From: Fratercula arctica
Lineage: Eukaryota > Chordata > Aves > Charadriiformes > Alcidae
DNA length: 64,000 bases
Direction: 5' to 3'
Assembly: GCA_947846985.1 (NCBI GenBank)
Contig: CANTUZ010000010.1
Location: forward strand, 23,793,095-23,857,094
Below the pieces are notes generated by a model. That model did no database searches, was not told the origin of the DNA, and saw only the letters and a list, made by a program, of their open reading frames with translations. Both the position numbers and the translations under genes were made by a program. Within the stretch, counting starts at the first letter, position 1, and every line of letters starts with the position of its first letter. Of the stretch, positions 50,357 to 62,580 are shown one piece after another.

Positions 50357-50413
50357 ACCACTGAAAAGTGTCCAAGGGATACCACTTCCTGCATTCCCAT
50401 TTACAAAAACCAT
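50357..50413 (-). CDS. Weak candidate exon
   Basis: On the minus strand a very good acceptor (GTTTACTTTCCTATGCTCAG) precedes 57 bases (19 codons) ending at CAGTGGT followed by GTAAGTTCC. Two frames are open: MVFVNGNAGSGIPWTLFSG in phase 0 and GFCKWECRKWYPLDTFQW in phase 2. No family recognised. Confidence 0.22.
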
Positions 50414-51374
50414 CTGAGCATAGGAAAGTAAACCTGAAATCCTGGAAACTGAGAAGTCTGCAAAAACCCAAAGACTTCTCAAGAGCAGAGGGAAGGAGAA
50501 TCCTTCTGAGCATGTGAACACTGACGATTTCTGCATAGTTGAGGGGACAAGATGAATTGAACACAAGGTAGATCTGTTAAGGAGCTGAATTCTTTCAAGG
50601 ATTAGAAAAAACCCGATGGAGTAAAGGAATACAAGAACACATTGTTTATTGGAACTTTCTCAAAAGATTTGGTCAAGTCCTTCACAAAGGGCTACTCAAG
50701 TCACTGTGCAGGCAAAAAGAACAAAGTACTGTCACAAGCGGGAAACTGGCAAAAAGAAACAAAACACGAATCGCTGATCAGTTTTGAGCGTGGAAGAAGG
50801 CTATTTGTGGACCTCTCAAAGATTAGCATCTATTTTCTTTCAGGTTGTTATTAAATAGTTGCAAAAGAAAGCAAAAACTGAAATAAAAGTTCAACTGAAC
50901 ACAACTTTCAGTGAGGTTGGCTGAAAACCCAGAATAATGTGGATTAGTTCAGGAAATTCTAACAGAGAGAAGAATTAGTTACTATTCTAACTGTGGGGCA
51001 GTTTGGGGCCACAGCAACAAAAAAAATTAGAAAGAAATAAAAACTAGAAAGGGAGGTCTTTAATTATGAGTTATAAATTACTTGTAGTTACTCTGTAAGC
51101 CTTTATGTTGCGCGTCATTGAAGAGAGCCATTTGATCATCATGGTGAAAAAGTAAACAAGACATTTAGAAAACATAATATTGATATTATATATATTAACA
51201 TTCTTTAACATACTCTTTCCTAACACATATCTTCACCCTTAGTGTGCTTAAGTCTACCTTGACCACTGAAAATTACCACGGCAAAGAATATGCTTAAAAC
51301 CGAAGGGAAACTATAAAAACAATTTCAGTGTCCTTGAAATTACAGACCACAGGCTTGGAAGGAAATTCTTTCAG
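50414..51374. other. Non-coding stretch
   Basis: AT-rich sequence with no gene or repeat recognised between the candidate exon and the second CR1 fragment. Confidence 0.4.
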
Positions 51375-51930
51375 GTGGGATCAGGGATATCTAAAGCATT
51401 CCTGACACATTTACCTGTTATCTCTACTAACATCTTCCAGCACAGAGCATCCAGAAGGTCCCTAGGCAATCCAGTATACTGCTTAACCGCTTGCGCTGTT
51501 GGAAAGTTTTTCCTGAAGTCTACTCTAATCCTCCAATTTAAGCTCTTTACTTCTGGTCTTACCTGTGTGAACAAGGAGAATAAATTGTTCTTTTTCTCTT
51601 TGCAGCACACTTTAAAATTTTTAAGTAACTTGAACTTCTCCAGCCTGAACAATCCTGATTGTTTCACTCTTTCCTTGTAGGTCATGTTTTCATTGCTATT
51701 GCTTTCTCCTGAGCTACTTCCACTTGGTCCTCATCTCTCCTCAAGTATGATGTGTAAAAGCAGCCACAGCAGTCCATTGTTCCAGTACACGGTAGAGAGA
51801 AAGACTGTGTGTCTCCTTCGTATAGATTATTTGCATTCTTGACTCGTGTACAGGGTATGACCCACTACAACACCTGCTGCTTTACCACAAGCCTACTACT
51901 TAGCTAGCCTTCGCTGCTCAATATTTGTGC
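51375..51930 (-). mobile_element. Old CR1/L3-type LINE fragment, 3' region
   Basis: The plus strand shows the antisense CR1 pattern clearly: GTCCCTAGGCAATCCAGTAT, then GTTGGAAAGTTTTTCCTGAA, then TTTAAGCTCTTTACTTCTGG, then GAACTTCTCCAGCCTGAACA, then TCTTTCCTTGTAGGTCATGT. The order and spacing match the CR1 3' end, so the element lies on the minus strand. It is diverged and carries no intact frame. It overlaps the same part of the consensus as the copy 1.5 kb to the left, so the two are separate insertions or an old duplication. Confidence 0.8.
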
Positions 51931-52869
51931 AGCTGATAAATCTTGCCTGAACAAGGTGTTTACCTTAAGCAACAACAAAAGACACGGTAAAATTAAAAGT
52001 CAAGTTATTTAAAGTGGAAGGGAGGAATTAAGGGAGAAGAAGCTGTGCGTACCCATGTAATCCATTATCAGAGCAATATTTTAGTAAACGCTAGCAATAA
52101 ATATGAAAACAGAAACATCTTTAATGTCTACAAACACCAAAGAGATAGGGATTTATACAGTTTGAGGTGTTTTTTTAGCCTCCTTGCCTTTCAGTGAGAT
52201 ATGTGCACTTAAATCTCTTAAGTGTTTCTGAAACTCTCACTCATAATTACATAATTGTCCATTATGGAGATTTTATCACTTCCTCCAAAACAACTGATCA
52301 TCAGGTACTACTGGAAACAGAACACCATATTACACATATCATCCCTCTGACTGGATATGGCATTCTCATCTTTTTTTTTTTTTTTTATTTCTCCTAAGTG
52401 CATTTTATGACGCAAAACAAGCCAAAAAGGAGACTGGGTTTTATAATAAAATGAATTATGATATCAAAGAAATCAAGTCATGAAATGATGGATAGAAATT
52501 TTTCTTTTATGTATTTGTGCATGGATGTATGAGTTCTGGAAGCTATCATACAGTATTTATGGCAAGACCTAAAAACGTCACCTACAGTTAAAGACAGGGA
52601 GCAGTAATTTGTGACCAAATTGTTGAGAAAGCATCATATCATTTGTTTCAACTATGTTCTCATTGCTATTTACACTACAGAACACACTGAAAGGCTTCAG
52701 CCATGGTTAGGGTTGCTATACATCACGTATCTATCCAAACACATACACAAGCACACAACCCTATCTGTATATATAAACAGATTTCTGTATGCCTAACAGA
52801 AGACAGTCCCTGTCCCACATACTTTTCAAAAGAAACAGAGATAGCACACAAGCATTAGAACTGAAGTAT
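51931..52869. other. Non-coding stretch with T16 run
   Basis: A run of 16 T lies at 52371-52386. No gene or other repeat recognised. Confidence 0.45.
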
Positions 52870-53005
52870 TATCCTAATTTGACAAAAACATAAGCGAGGC
52901 AGCACTGAAGTAAACTACCAAAGCTTACATGAAAAGCAGAGCAAGGGACCTAGTTCAAATTTTCTAATCCCAATTACAGCATATTAACCACAAAACAATC
53001 CTCCT
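52870..53005 (-). repeat. MIR-like SINE, antisense
   Basis: On the plus strand the order AGCGAGGCAGCACTGAAGTA, then AAAGCAGAGCAAGGGACCTA, then GTTCAAATTTTCTAATCCCA, then TTAACCACAAAACAATCCTC follows the antisense MIR pattern. That pattern runs GAGGCACAGAGAG, GGCAGAGC...GGGA.TTGAACCCAGGTCTCC, CCTAACCACT. The element is therefore on the minus strand. It is an old, moderately diverged copy and the clearest MIR in the window. Confidence 0.7.
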
Positions 53006-56000
53006 GCATTCCTTTCCCTAATCACCAAATAATGCAGATGTAAAATGCCAGCATCTAACGCTCATTCACAGTAATACTGGTGGCTAAACAACACGTAACA
53101 ATTCTCCAAGAGAAAGCAAGAAATACTTTCATTCTTTACCGTCTGAATTTAGGAAGCCAGTATCATTGTTTTAATTCCTCCTTCTCTGCCAGTTCATACC
53201 AAAGGCCTACCCAGACAGCGTTTAAGAGAACAATTTATTTCGCAACTGAAGCAAACGAAGAATTCAGTCACTGCAATCCAACTCCAGCAGTTAGTTGTTA
53301 AGTCATGAGAGCTAAAAAAATACTTTAGTTACTTCACCCTTAAAACAAAAGTATCAGGGAGTGCTACTAGAACTGCTGGAAAGAGAAAAATCACACAATC
53401 ACACCTTAAGTTAAAGTACAGTGCTTCTGTATGCGAACAGACTTTAAGAAATAGAGAATTAACTTAAGAAACATTACCAGAACTGTCACAGATGTTTTCA
53501 TTCACACTTGAAAAAAGCATGCAAAAAGAGGTAAGAGTGGCATCAGAAGCAAGCGTGTATTTTCACGAAGAAAATCGGAAACGCTGCAGGAAATGATGGA
53601 AAAGAGAACAGCTGAACCAGAAACTAGGTTAGAAAGGGACATCTCCCCAGAGCCCTAACAAATCCATTACAAGACCCTAGGGAGATGTTAAAAAACAAGG
53701 GCCTTTTGTAGCAATGTTTAACACTCCTTTATGCGCCACAGTGCATATATTTACCAAGAAGAGTAATGCAGCACACTGAAACTAAAACTACAATTGCGTA
53801 CTGAAAGAAGTTAGGAAGACAAGGCGGCGTTTGATCAAAGACACACGCAAGGTAACAGACTACGGAAGGGTACAAATGATGTGAGAAAAACTGATATGGG
53901 CTTATTTCAAAGAGAGCAGGGAAGACACCACAGAGAGAGAGCTGGCAGAAAGTATAAGGGAGGTTATACTTGCAGTTTAGGGAAAAGCCTCATGCAGCGT
54001 TACAGGCAAAGCACAATCTGCAACAAGCACGCAAAAAAGCCAAGTACCGATGGGCACAGTGGGCACACAGGGAAAACCGTCTAACTGGGTGCTTTTATGA
54101 CCTATTTTGTTCATTTTATATTAATGATAGCTTTCTAATCACTTTATGTTTGTATCCAGGCAACAGGACCAACCGTGCATGTAAGAGATCAGGATGCTAT
54201 TAATATATTTTTAAGCTGGGGCAGATGACAATTTTTGCGGAAGCAGTGAAGAATCCCAGGCCTTGTTCTCTCTTCCCACCAACTGGAAAAAAACCAAACA
54301 ATCCCACTCACGCTCCAGATTATACGCTCTGCTGCCATACAGCAGCAAACTGCTCCCATCACGCAAATTATCACGTGATAAGCGCCAATTCCACTTCTAT
54401 CCTGTGATACAATTACTTCCAGTCAGAATACACAAAAAGATCAGTAAAAGTTGGCAGGAAATGGGTAATTGGGACAATTCATAAACTCCACAACTTGCTT
54501 TCCAGCATGTCTGCAGAGTCCTGAGAAAACAGGGTGGACGATGGGACAAATTAACTTTTTTGCCGCCGTGGATCCAATCTGTCGTCCAACCTTCTCAGCT
54601 CTGAGTGAGATATTACAGTTCTTGCTCTCATCCTGCATCCCTCACACACAGCTTTCAATCTAGCAACATCAGAATGATTTACAGAAGAAAATAAAGAGTC
54701 CTCCCAGTAAAGATAAGGTAATGTATGCAAACAGCTAAATGGCAATGGGATTTTCTGGCTCATACCAGAAAGAGTAGCACACCGACCTCAGCTAAATACA
54801 GAATCCATCCCCTCTATCCAAAAGAAATGCCTGTACGCTATTAATATCACGAGATGAAGCTCAGCTGTATAAATAAACCCTCTCGTTTCATCTGAGTCTT
54901 CATCATCTCTCTGGCATCCATCACCTTCTCCTCTTCACAACAAAACTCTCAGGAGGGCCCTTCAGTGTATGTTTTTCATAGCAAGCCTGTTGCTCAAGTA
55001 CATCGGACAGGAATGCAAGTCTTGTTTTATTATCTCCTCTTGGCAAGTTAATAGTTATGAATGATTAGGTTGGAATTAAGGAAAAAAAAAATCAAACAAT
55101 GAAGTTCTGAAGGAAATGTTCAAGAACGCATCTGCAAGTCAGCATGGTTTAAAATGGAAATGTATTGTCTGGAAGTCAAGGGGACCTGCATGCTCTTTCA
55201 AGAGACTCGCTGACGTGCTGGATGACCTCAAGCACATCACTTGATCTTTCCCACATTAAAAATAAATTTCCTTATATGACCTTCCTAGGTACCTCACTTT
55301 GAGAATTAAAAAATAAATACACTGTAAATCCTCCTATTATTATTACTGCTGTTACTATGGGGGCTGGAACTGTCGTCAGCAAACAGGCAGGACATAATTT
55401 AATTTTCTTCAAATATTTATTATGCGACAACATATCCATCTGTTTAACACTCACTATATTTAGTTTCTATCTTAAAAAACACAGGGAAAGAAAATACCAG
55501 CTTCTGCCTCTCACTTCCACAGATCCTTTCCAGCCACATATGCACTAATAAATGGCCGCTATCCTTTCCACTGTAGCACACAAGAAATTGCAGGAAAGCG
55601 GACAAAATTTCAGTTTGGATGAAAACAATTCCAGCCACAAATTTATTCTCCAATATGCCAAAACCAGAATCCCTAGTTTTAGCAGTATTAAATAAATTTT
55701 AATTTCAGCATTGAGGACAAAGGACAGGATATGAAGAAGAATGGTGGGAAGAGAGGAGACAGATGGCAATAAAGCACTGGGCACAATGACCACATGCTAA
55801 AAGAGGACAGATAAAAAAAATATTACATATCTATACAGAAAGAGTAACTTTTCAGTAGCATTAATTCCTCTCCAGTACATTATAAAATAAACGATCATTC
55901 TTAAGTAACAGCTGTTAGACAAAGGTGCCTTTGGCATCTAAATGTATTCTATTTGGACACTTTTATGAAAAGGCTTCTCTTCTCTCATTTGCACTGTCTT

Positions 56001-56640
56001 CTTCCATCCGCCTGTATGCAAAAATCTTTAACATGTCTCTCATCATATCACTGGGACTTTGAGATAATATAAATCAAGGAGGCAGCAAAAAATCTAAACT
56101 AATTAACAGACACTGACTGAATCTGCCAATGAGGAAAAAAAAAAAAAAACAGAAGACACCAGCTAAAATGCACTCACTTCCTTTTATTCTTCCTTATTCC
56201 CTTCTCTAGTATTCCACTCCTGAGATCATGAACTGCTCCCAACTCACCTCAGCTCCTGGCAGCAGCATCGCCTACACCACGCCAGTCCTGGTCCACCAAC
56301 GCAACTCCAACACACAGAGCTCAGCCCTAACTGGGAGTACGCCCTAATTTTCTAGAGCTATTTATAAACTGTGATAAAACATCAGGTCAGCCATGACTCT
56401 CTCAGAGGCCAGTATCTGATACTGCAACAAAAAAGGGCATGGAGCTTAGGCCAAAGAAACTCCAGCACATAGGTGAAAATTAATAAGCCAAAGGTATAAA
56501 TGCAAAAAGATGCCCTAAGTTATGATGCTTGGATTGTTTTTAACAGTTCCTCTTCAGATCTTCTATTGCTGACAAGTCTTCCTCCATTTTCACAGAATCA
56601 AAAGATAACATCTTATAACAGTGATACACTTACATCATTT
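53006..56640. other. Long non-coding stretch
   Basis: AT-rich intron-like sequence with an A15 run at 56135-56149. No gene, splice-bounded exon or repeat family recognised. Confidence 0.45.
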
Positions 56641-56680
56641 ATTAATTTACTGGTATTTGTATTAATTTACTGGTATTTGA
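56641..56680 (+). repeat. 20-bp tandem duplication
   Basis: Two head-to-tail copies of ATTAATTTACTGGTATTTGT, the second ending in A (19 of 20 identical). This is a local duplication with no visible function. Confidence 0.9.
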
Positions 56681-58900
56681 TGGTTTGGATGGATAGCGAA
56701 CAGTAACTCCCTCACAGTGTCAGTATTTTGTCCGTCAACTGTGGATGTTTGCTGACATGTCTTGTTGGTCATGAACTGTGGACACCAAATGCATGAAGAA
56801 ACTGAATTTTCAAAAAACTGTAACAGAAGCAGTACGGTTCTAAATATTACCTTTTTGCACACAAAACAAAGAGAAACTGAATAATTTAGGAGAGATACTG
56901 ATTGTTTTGAATCACTTTTGTGTTTGCAACCATAACCCACCAGCTTGGTTTTTCTTTAGTGGCGTTGCTTACTTGTTCAGGAGCCACCTGAATTGGACAA
57001 GGTGCAGGTAGCCCTGCTGAGGCCCGGCTGTGCCCTGATGCCGCAAGGGAGCATCAACGCTACAAACCAACAGTCAGGGCTGCTCCGCACCAGCGTGGCT
57101 GCACCGCTTCAGGCGTGGCAGAGTAGAACTGGATAATATAGGGCCTTTTTATCTGGAAATGACAAAATAACATCAACAGGCTGCCAGAGCACCTCTCAGT
57201 CCACCAGTATCCAACCCATATCAGCAGCACGGAAATACAGCTGCCCGCTTACGAGTCACACTCCTCCGGAGCAAGGGTTGAGCACCAGCCTCTAACCTCT
57301 CTTCAGTTTCTCAACAAGGACAAAGGTTCAGACAAACAAACAGCAGATAAACTTCAGTCCAAGAGGAGATAAAGCTGGACTTTGTTTAAATAGAACATGA
57401 TTTGACAAGAGGTTAAAGATGTGCCACTGTCTGCCTAACCCATCCGAATCACAACTAGGTCTACTCTGTGTTACAGTTTTGAAGATACCTCCAGAAAAAA
57501 AAAAAATCCACATTATTCCTCAACTCCATCAAAAGCTTGCACTCACTTTAAGTAGCCTGCCTGCATTGTGGAATATGTTTCTACCTAATATTTTATCACC
57601 TGTAAACTGGATACAACACCTTGTTTATAGTGGGATATTCATAATTGTTTTGTGGTCTGGTAAGAATCATAGTTATTTAAAAAAACTTTAAAATTATAAG
57701 GGACGTAAAAGTGTCATTCTGAATTTGGCCTAAAACTCATTCACATCAATATCCTACTATCTGTACTGTCCAGTTCCAGGTATTCCCAAGACTAGCAGAA
57801 GAAAGCCGTGAAGACAAATGTGCAAAATAGTCATCAAGAAAAGTAGTCCTTATTATCATTTATGTTTAGGGATAACTTAAGCTCAAGGAAGCTGTCTGTT
57901 CCTTCCAAAGGGCCTTAAAAGTTTGTTTTCATGTGCAAGATTTGTCTATGTAATATTTACTACTCTTATAACACATAAATATCAAATTGCTTTTGACCCT
58001 GCAAAGTTTTGGCCTCACAGATATACTGCAGCAAGAGTGCAGAGTTCCACAGACCAATCTGTGCACCGAATGAAATAGTTTTCCTTTGGCCAGAACTGAA
58101 TTTGTTACTTTCCAGTATCACTGACAGCCTCCCTTTCTGATGACAAGAAGCTGTCTATTCCTAAACTACTATTCAAAACAAGAAATTGTCAATATCTGTT
58201 TTAGAAAGAAACTATTTCATAAATAAAAAGCACTCTGCAATGACTGTAATTCGTAGAGATGCTGTAATCAGTATGAAAGCTACCAACAATGCATACGCTG
58301 CACCTTCTGCATCTGAGATGATGCTTCTTAGCAGCAGTATTACCCTTTCTGTGCCCCTGCACTAGGGCTTAAAGAGCAGAGCTCAGAGCACCTCCCTCAC
58401 AGCTCAGCACCAAGGCCTAGGAACAACAGGACCAAAGTCCCATCATGAAATTACCAGCAATACCATTGTCCTGAAGAATGATGGTAAATACAGAGTTTTT
58501 AAAGGGCTGAGAGGTTTTCTGAGCACATTAGTGCAACTGTAATATACTAGAAAGAGACACTTCTCTTTTGATGGTGGGAACAAGCACAACAGCTGTACGA
58601 ATTAGCTATTCACTGGAGTCTTGTTCTTCTGAACTTGCCATCAGACATAATTCCTACCTGCAGGATGTGAAGTATGCAGCAGTCGGTGCCTTCATGATGC
58701 TGTTTTACAGAATTAAGAAAGCAGCATATATAAAAACCAGACAAATGACACCTAAAAATTACTGAAAAAGGTTACTTAGCTAACTGACAGAAAGGAAGAA
58801 ATACATTGAACAACCCACTCAAGAGATTCTGATACAGTAATTTGTCCTCTTCATCCACCCCAGATTGTTAGAGCAGGCTGAGTAAGGCATTTCCTTATAC
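56681..58900. other. Non-coding stretch with GC-rich patch
   Basis: About 130 bases at 56990-57130 are GC-rich with about seven CpG (GAGGCCCGGCTG, CACCGCTTCAGGCGTGGC), unlike the flanks. This could be a small regulatory site or a worn GC-rich repeat. The rest shows nothing recognisable. Confidence 0.4.
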
Positions 58901-59003
58901 TTTTCGCTGCCATGAAGTGGATCTTCTGTCCTGATCTGGCCAGAACTACTGACAGAAGCTGGAGGCAAACCCTCATCTGGGTGGCTAGCTTCCCCTCCAT
59001 CAT
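58901..59003 (-). CDS. Candidate internal exon, gene unrecognised
   Basis: On the minus strand a fair acceptor (CTTCCTATTGAAGTTTTCAG) precedes 103 bases ending at GCGAAAA followed by GTATAAGGAA. Two frames are open. One, entered in phase 2, reads DDGGEASHPDEGLPPASVSS and then SGQIRTEDPLHGSEK, an acidic, Ser/Pro-rich composition typical of a disordered linker. The other, in phase 0, reads MMEGKLATQMRVCLQLLSVV. The first looks more like real protein, but the choice cannot be settled here. No domain is recognised. Confidence 0.35.
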
Positions 59004-59753
59004 CTGAAAACTTCAATAGGAAGCATGTGACCCACTCCCCAATTAAGAACCCTCACACAGCCAGTAATTCATCTCTTGCCATTACAGGTGGCCCTGAAAT
59101 AGATTAAATATCTCGCTATCCATCTTCAGAGGTACTCTTATTTGATTTCAGTTTTTCTTGTATTGACATCTGGAAAACATGGCTGGATATATCTAAACAC
59201 TGTTACAGAGATCTGATATTATCTCCCTGATGTTAGCCATCAGCGCCTCACTTGGGTCAAATAATCTCTCCATTTATTAGAAGAACAATTCCAGACAATT
59301 CAACAGTTTTTAAAATATTAAATTAAAAGATGTCTCTGATAGGCCTAACAATGAGACCACCACTAATTCTGCAATGACAGAAGCTTATGCAATGGTTTTG
59401 AGTCATTTGATGCTGACAATGACCAAGTAGCATTGTGGTTTTAGGACATATGGAAAAAGGTCTTTTGGCACTTTAGAGAGGGTTTATGACAAAGACTGCT
59501 CAATCTGGATGAGCCAGAGACATTCAAACTGGTCATACGCCAAAACATTAGTGAAACGGCATTTTTCATGAGTTTCTGTCGTGTTTATCTAATGCTAAGA
59601 AGTTAAATGTGATGGATGTTTGCTGAGTTCCCCCTTGTCAACACAGGCTGTAGGTGAAGATGGTCCCACCTGCGTGGCTCCGTTCCCTCTCTGAAGCAGC
59701 AGAGGTACTAACACTGCAGCTTCTGCTACCCCTTCCACTGCACACATGCTTAC
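59004..59753. other. Presumed intron, nothing recognised
   Basis: AT-rich sequence between two minus-strand candidate exons. No repeat or regulatory site identified. Confidence 0.4.
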
Positions 59754-59811
59754 AGTAAATCTGTGGCAATCCAGTGACACCTACTTGGAAAACCTTCATT
59801 TTTAGCAGGTC
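59754..59811 (-). CDS. Weak candidate exon
   Basis: On the minus strand ACTGTTTTGTTTTTTCACAG is a strong acceptor. The 58 bases after it end at a possible donor (TTTACT followed by GTAAGC). Two frames are open: DLLKMKVFQVGVTGLPQIY and PAKNEGFPSRCHWIATDL. If the donor is not used, the first frame continues about 40 more codons to a stop near 59638. No family is recognised. Confidence 0.25.
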
Positions 59812-60454
59812 CTGTGAAAAAACAAAACAGTAGTACATGATCTACCTACAAACACTAAGACGCGACAAGGACCTGCTCTGTGTATAAACTACTGTTATCC
59901 TGTTTCTTTTCTAGCAACACTAAGAATTCAGTTTAACTACCTCCAAAGAGTAATCTGAGTTCTACTTAACTCACCTGTTTTTACCTTTCCCTGAAACAGT
60001 ACTGACAAATAACTAAAAATAGTTACTTGCTAATTAAGGAAGTCAAGGAGCAAGAGGGAATAGTAGACCCAACAGGCACCTTCCCCTGATGCATGTTATG
60101 CCGATGAGATACAAGGCAAGAGCATTTTACAAAAAGGCCTTGAGCAAATGCCATTTTCCATTTGATCCCAAAAAATAACTTCTGTAGCCCAGACAAACTA
60201 CCTAGAGCTTCAAAACAGCTGAATTCAATGTTGGGCACAAAATGAAAAGATTGATTACAAATCAACATCTCCTTTAAGTTCCTTTTAAAAACATTTTAAA
60301 AAGGACTTCTCCGCATCGATTTTCCCTCTTCTGGCAAAGTTTCTCTTCCAAGCGTCAACATCTTGCACAATAAGTTTGTTCTTAATATGGAAAACATGTA
60401 TCCAGCGACTTTTTCCTGTGGTGTTGCTGATAGAGGTAGAGGAACGTGACTCAC

Positions 60455-60521
60455 TTCCTGTTTGCTTTTTTAAAAATCTATCAGCAAAGTCCATGGCTGT
60501 CTCCCACCATGACTTCCTGCT
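60455..60521 (-). CDS. Weak candidate exon
   Basis: On the minus strand AGCAGGCATCAGGTCTTCCAG (last 20 bases GCAGGCATCAGGTCTTCCAG) precedes 67 bases ending at ACAGGAA followed by GTGAGTCAC, a strong donor. Only one frame is open: SRKSWWETAMDFADRFLKKQ plus TG. If unspliced, the same frame runs on past the donor to a TAA at 60285. No domain recognised. Confidence 0.28.
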
Positions 60522-61248
60522 CTGGAAGACCTGATGCCTGCTCCCATCACCAGCCCTCCTTCCCCCAGTAAAGGGCAGGTGGCTCACAGCCAGCCCAGCG
60601 CAGCCCTCAGAAGCCCTCAGTAAGACCCCACAAGCCACGGGTCAGCACTTCTTGTTAAATCTGTACGCTGACTATTCCACGTAGTAAGCTTCTGGATGCA
60701 AGGGCCGCCTCTTCCCTTCTGTAGTGGAAATTTCCTATGGCTAAATAAATAAAAATATCATTTAAATACCAATCACAACTCGTGAGAACTAATGAAGTTC
60801 CACAAAGTTACAAAAGAGGGAGACGCCTCAAAATTTGCACACAGGTTGCCAGCAGCAGTGTTACAATAAGGTGGCTTTGTAACAGAGCAGAGGCGAAGCA
60901 TTTAACAACTGACTGTTAACCTCTTTGGTCTCTTCAACGTGAAGACATTGATTTGAACTAGGTAATATGGAAAAATGGGTCTGCTTTAATTATAATGCCT
61001 AATGAACCACTGACTGCACAGAGACTTTTGTTCAGGACTGCTTAAGAATGAAGAACCCAGATCACAGGACTGCTCCGCCACATCACCAAGTGCAACACGA
61101 ACAGGACTAACGTAACAAAAGATACTCAAGCCTACAGAAAACACAACTCCACTAAGAACCTCCAAATGTAAATCCCTACAGATATAAGTTACAAAAGGAG
61201 CAATCCTCCTGGAAAAATAACATGGAATTCTTGATGTAGAAAACAGTA

Positions 61249-61494
61249 CTAAAAAGTGGTAATTTTTTTTGCACACTTCTTCACAGCCAAGACAAACTCA
61301 AGGCAGTCAGTGATCCGGGCTGTTAGGACACGCAGCAGACTGATTAGGAGAGGGATCTGGTCGTCATTTATCCTATCATCTGTGGGGTCTGCTGCTCCAG
61401 CAGTGGATTCCTGCCTGTTTCCTCGCTCTATCTCTGTGTTCCATGGCCCGAAAAACACCTGCGCCACTGTATGCTGGTTTTGCATTTTTTTTCC
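61249..61494 (-). CDS. Candidate exon, possibly terminal, gene unrecognised
   Basis: On the minus strand an acceptor (ACCCTGTTTCTTTAG) opens into about 81 in-frame codons ending in TAG. The reading contains VAQVFFGPWNTEIERGNRQE and later DDQIPLLISLLRVLTARITD, followed by CLEFVLAVKKC. The mix of an acidic, polar linker and an amphipathic hydrophobic helix (PLLISLLRVLTARI) is protein-like, and local CpG is raised. No clear donor lies inside: GAAGAA followed by GTGTGC is weak. It may be a last exon or end at that weak site. There is no obvious polyadenylation signal just after the stop. I do not recognise the family. Confidence 0.38.
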   Translation of the reverse strand, partial: GKKMQNQHTVAQVFFGPWNTEIERGNRQESTAGAADPTDDRINDDQIPLLISLLRVLTARITDCLEFVLAVKKCAKKITTF

Positions 61495-62439
61495 CTAAAG
61501 AAACAGGGTAGAAAAAGAGGTTGACTTGATAAGGAAAAAGAAAATACCCCATCTGGACAAGATGACTGCAAAAGGAAAGGAAATTACTGACTCATAAGCT
61601 GTATATTAAGCTGTTTCACAAGACCTCCCACTCTCAACCTCTCTGCTTCCTTTTTCCCTAAAAGCGCTTAGATTTATGGGGTTTTCTCCCTGTATGCTAG
61701 CAGAGCTTCATAATCATTTAGGCCAAAACACTAATGCTATTATCACAGAAGAGAAGACCAAAGGACAAAACACAGGAAGTAATTCAAGGTATGACTTTTT
61801 TTTGCAACTCATTATTTCCCAAAGACAGGGAAAAAAGTCATAGAGAACACAGCAAGCTCAGCTCCCAAGATCTAGTATTTCAAGGCTACAAATCGCACAT
61901 ACCACTCCACAAATACCAGAAAGAAGAATTAATAGCTAAACAATGCCTGCTTAACTCACACCGTTGGGTTCCAAAAGTTCGATTAATACCAGTAGATATT
62001 AAAAACCCCTTAATCTGTAGCATGCTTTCTTCTTTAAAGTAACTACACAGAAACATGTATAGATGATAGAATTAAAACAAGAAATTGGGGAAAATTAATT
62101 TTCCCCCTGTATTTTCATGAGAGGGACGCATTAAGGTTGTATAAGCAAAATGAATTCTGATACATTCTATCTTAAAGCGTTTGACCTCACAACCTTCAGA
62201 ATATCCGAATGTGGTGGTGTACATCCATACACATGCCTCTGCGTGTGTCTCTCCTCCTGTCTCCAATTTCCATGTTAAAACAAAATCCTCAATGACGAAT
62301 GCCATTACATAATCATGGGCAGAACTATCACCTGATCTGCCACAGGGGCATCCTGAGCTAACCAGAAGTTATAACAACTATAGGTGGCTGTTCTCAGTGC
62401 AGAAGAACTATAAAAAGGAAGCAACATTACCAGAAGGTT
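61495..62439. other. Non-coding stretch
   Basis: A plus-strand acceptor/donor pair near 61747-61787 (ATGCTATTATCACAG, then ATTCAAG followed by GTATGACTT) encloses a short open frame KRRPKDKTQEVIQ, too short to call. Nothing else is recognised. Confidence 0.35.
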
Positions 62440-62580
62440 TTAGGCATTCTCTGACAGCCAGGTCTTCAGATTCAGAGACCTGGATTCCATTCAAGGCACA
62501 AGAAGGTGCTACAAACCTTTGTATCTACTTCTCAGTATCTGTATCTCAGCTATTTCATCTTCTTTTCTCCTCCAAAGCCT
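62440..62580 (+). repeat. Possible MIR-like SINE fragment
   Basis: The plus strand has GGTCTTCAGATTCAGAGACC, TGGATTCCATTCAAGGCAC and, after a diverged stretch, TATCTCAGCTATTTCATC. These sit where MIR has AGACCTGGGTTCAAATCC and the CTCAGTTTCCTCATC core. The order fits but divergence is high, so this is tentative. Confidence 0.42.
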
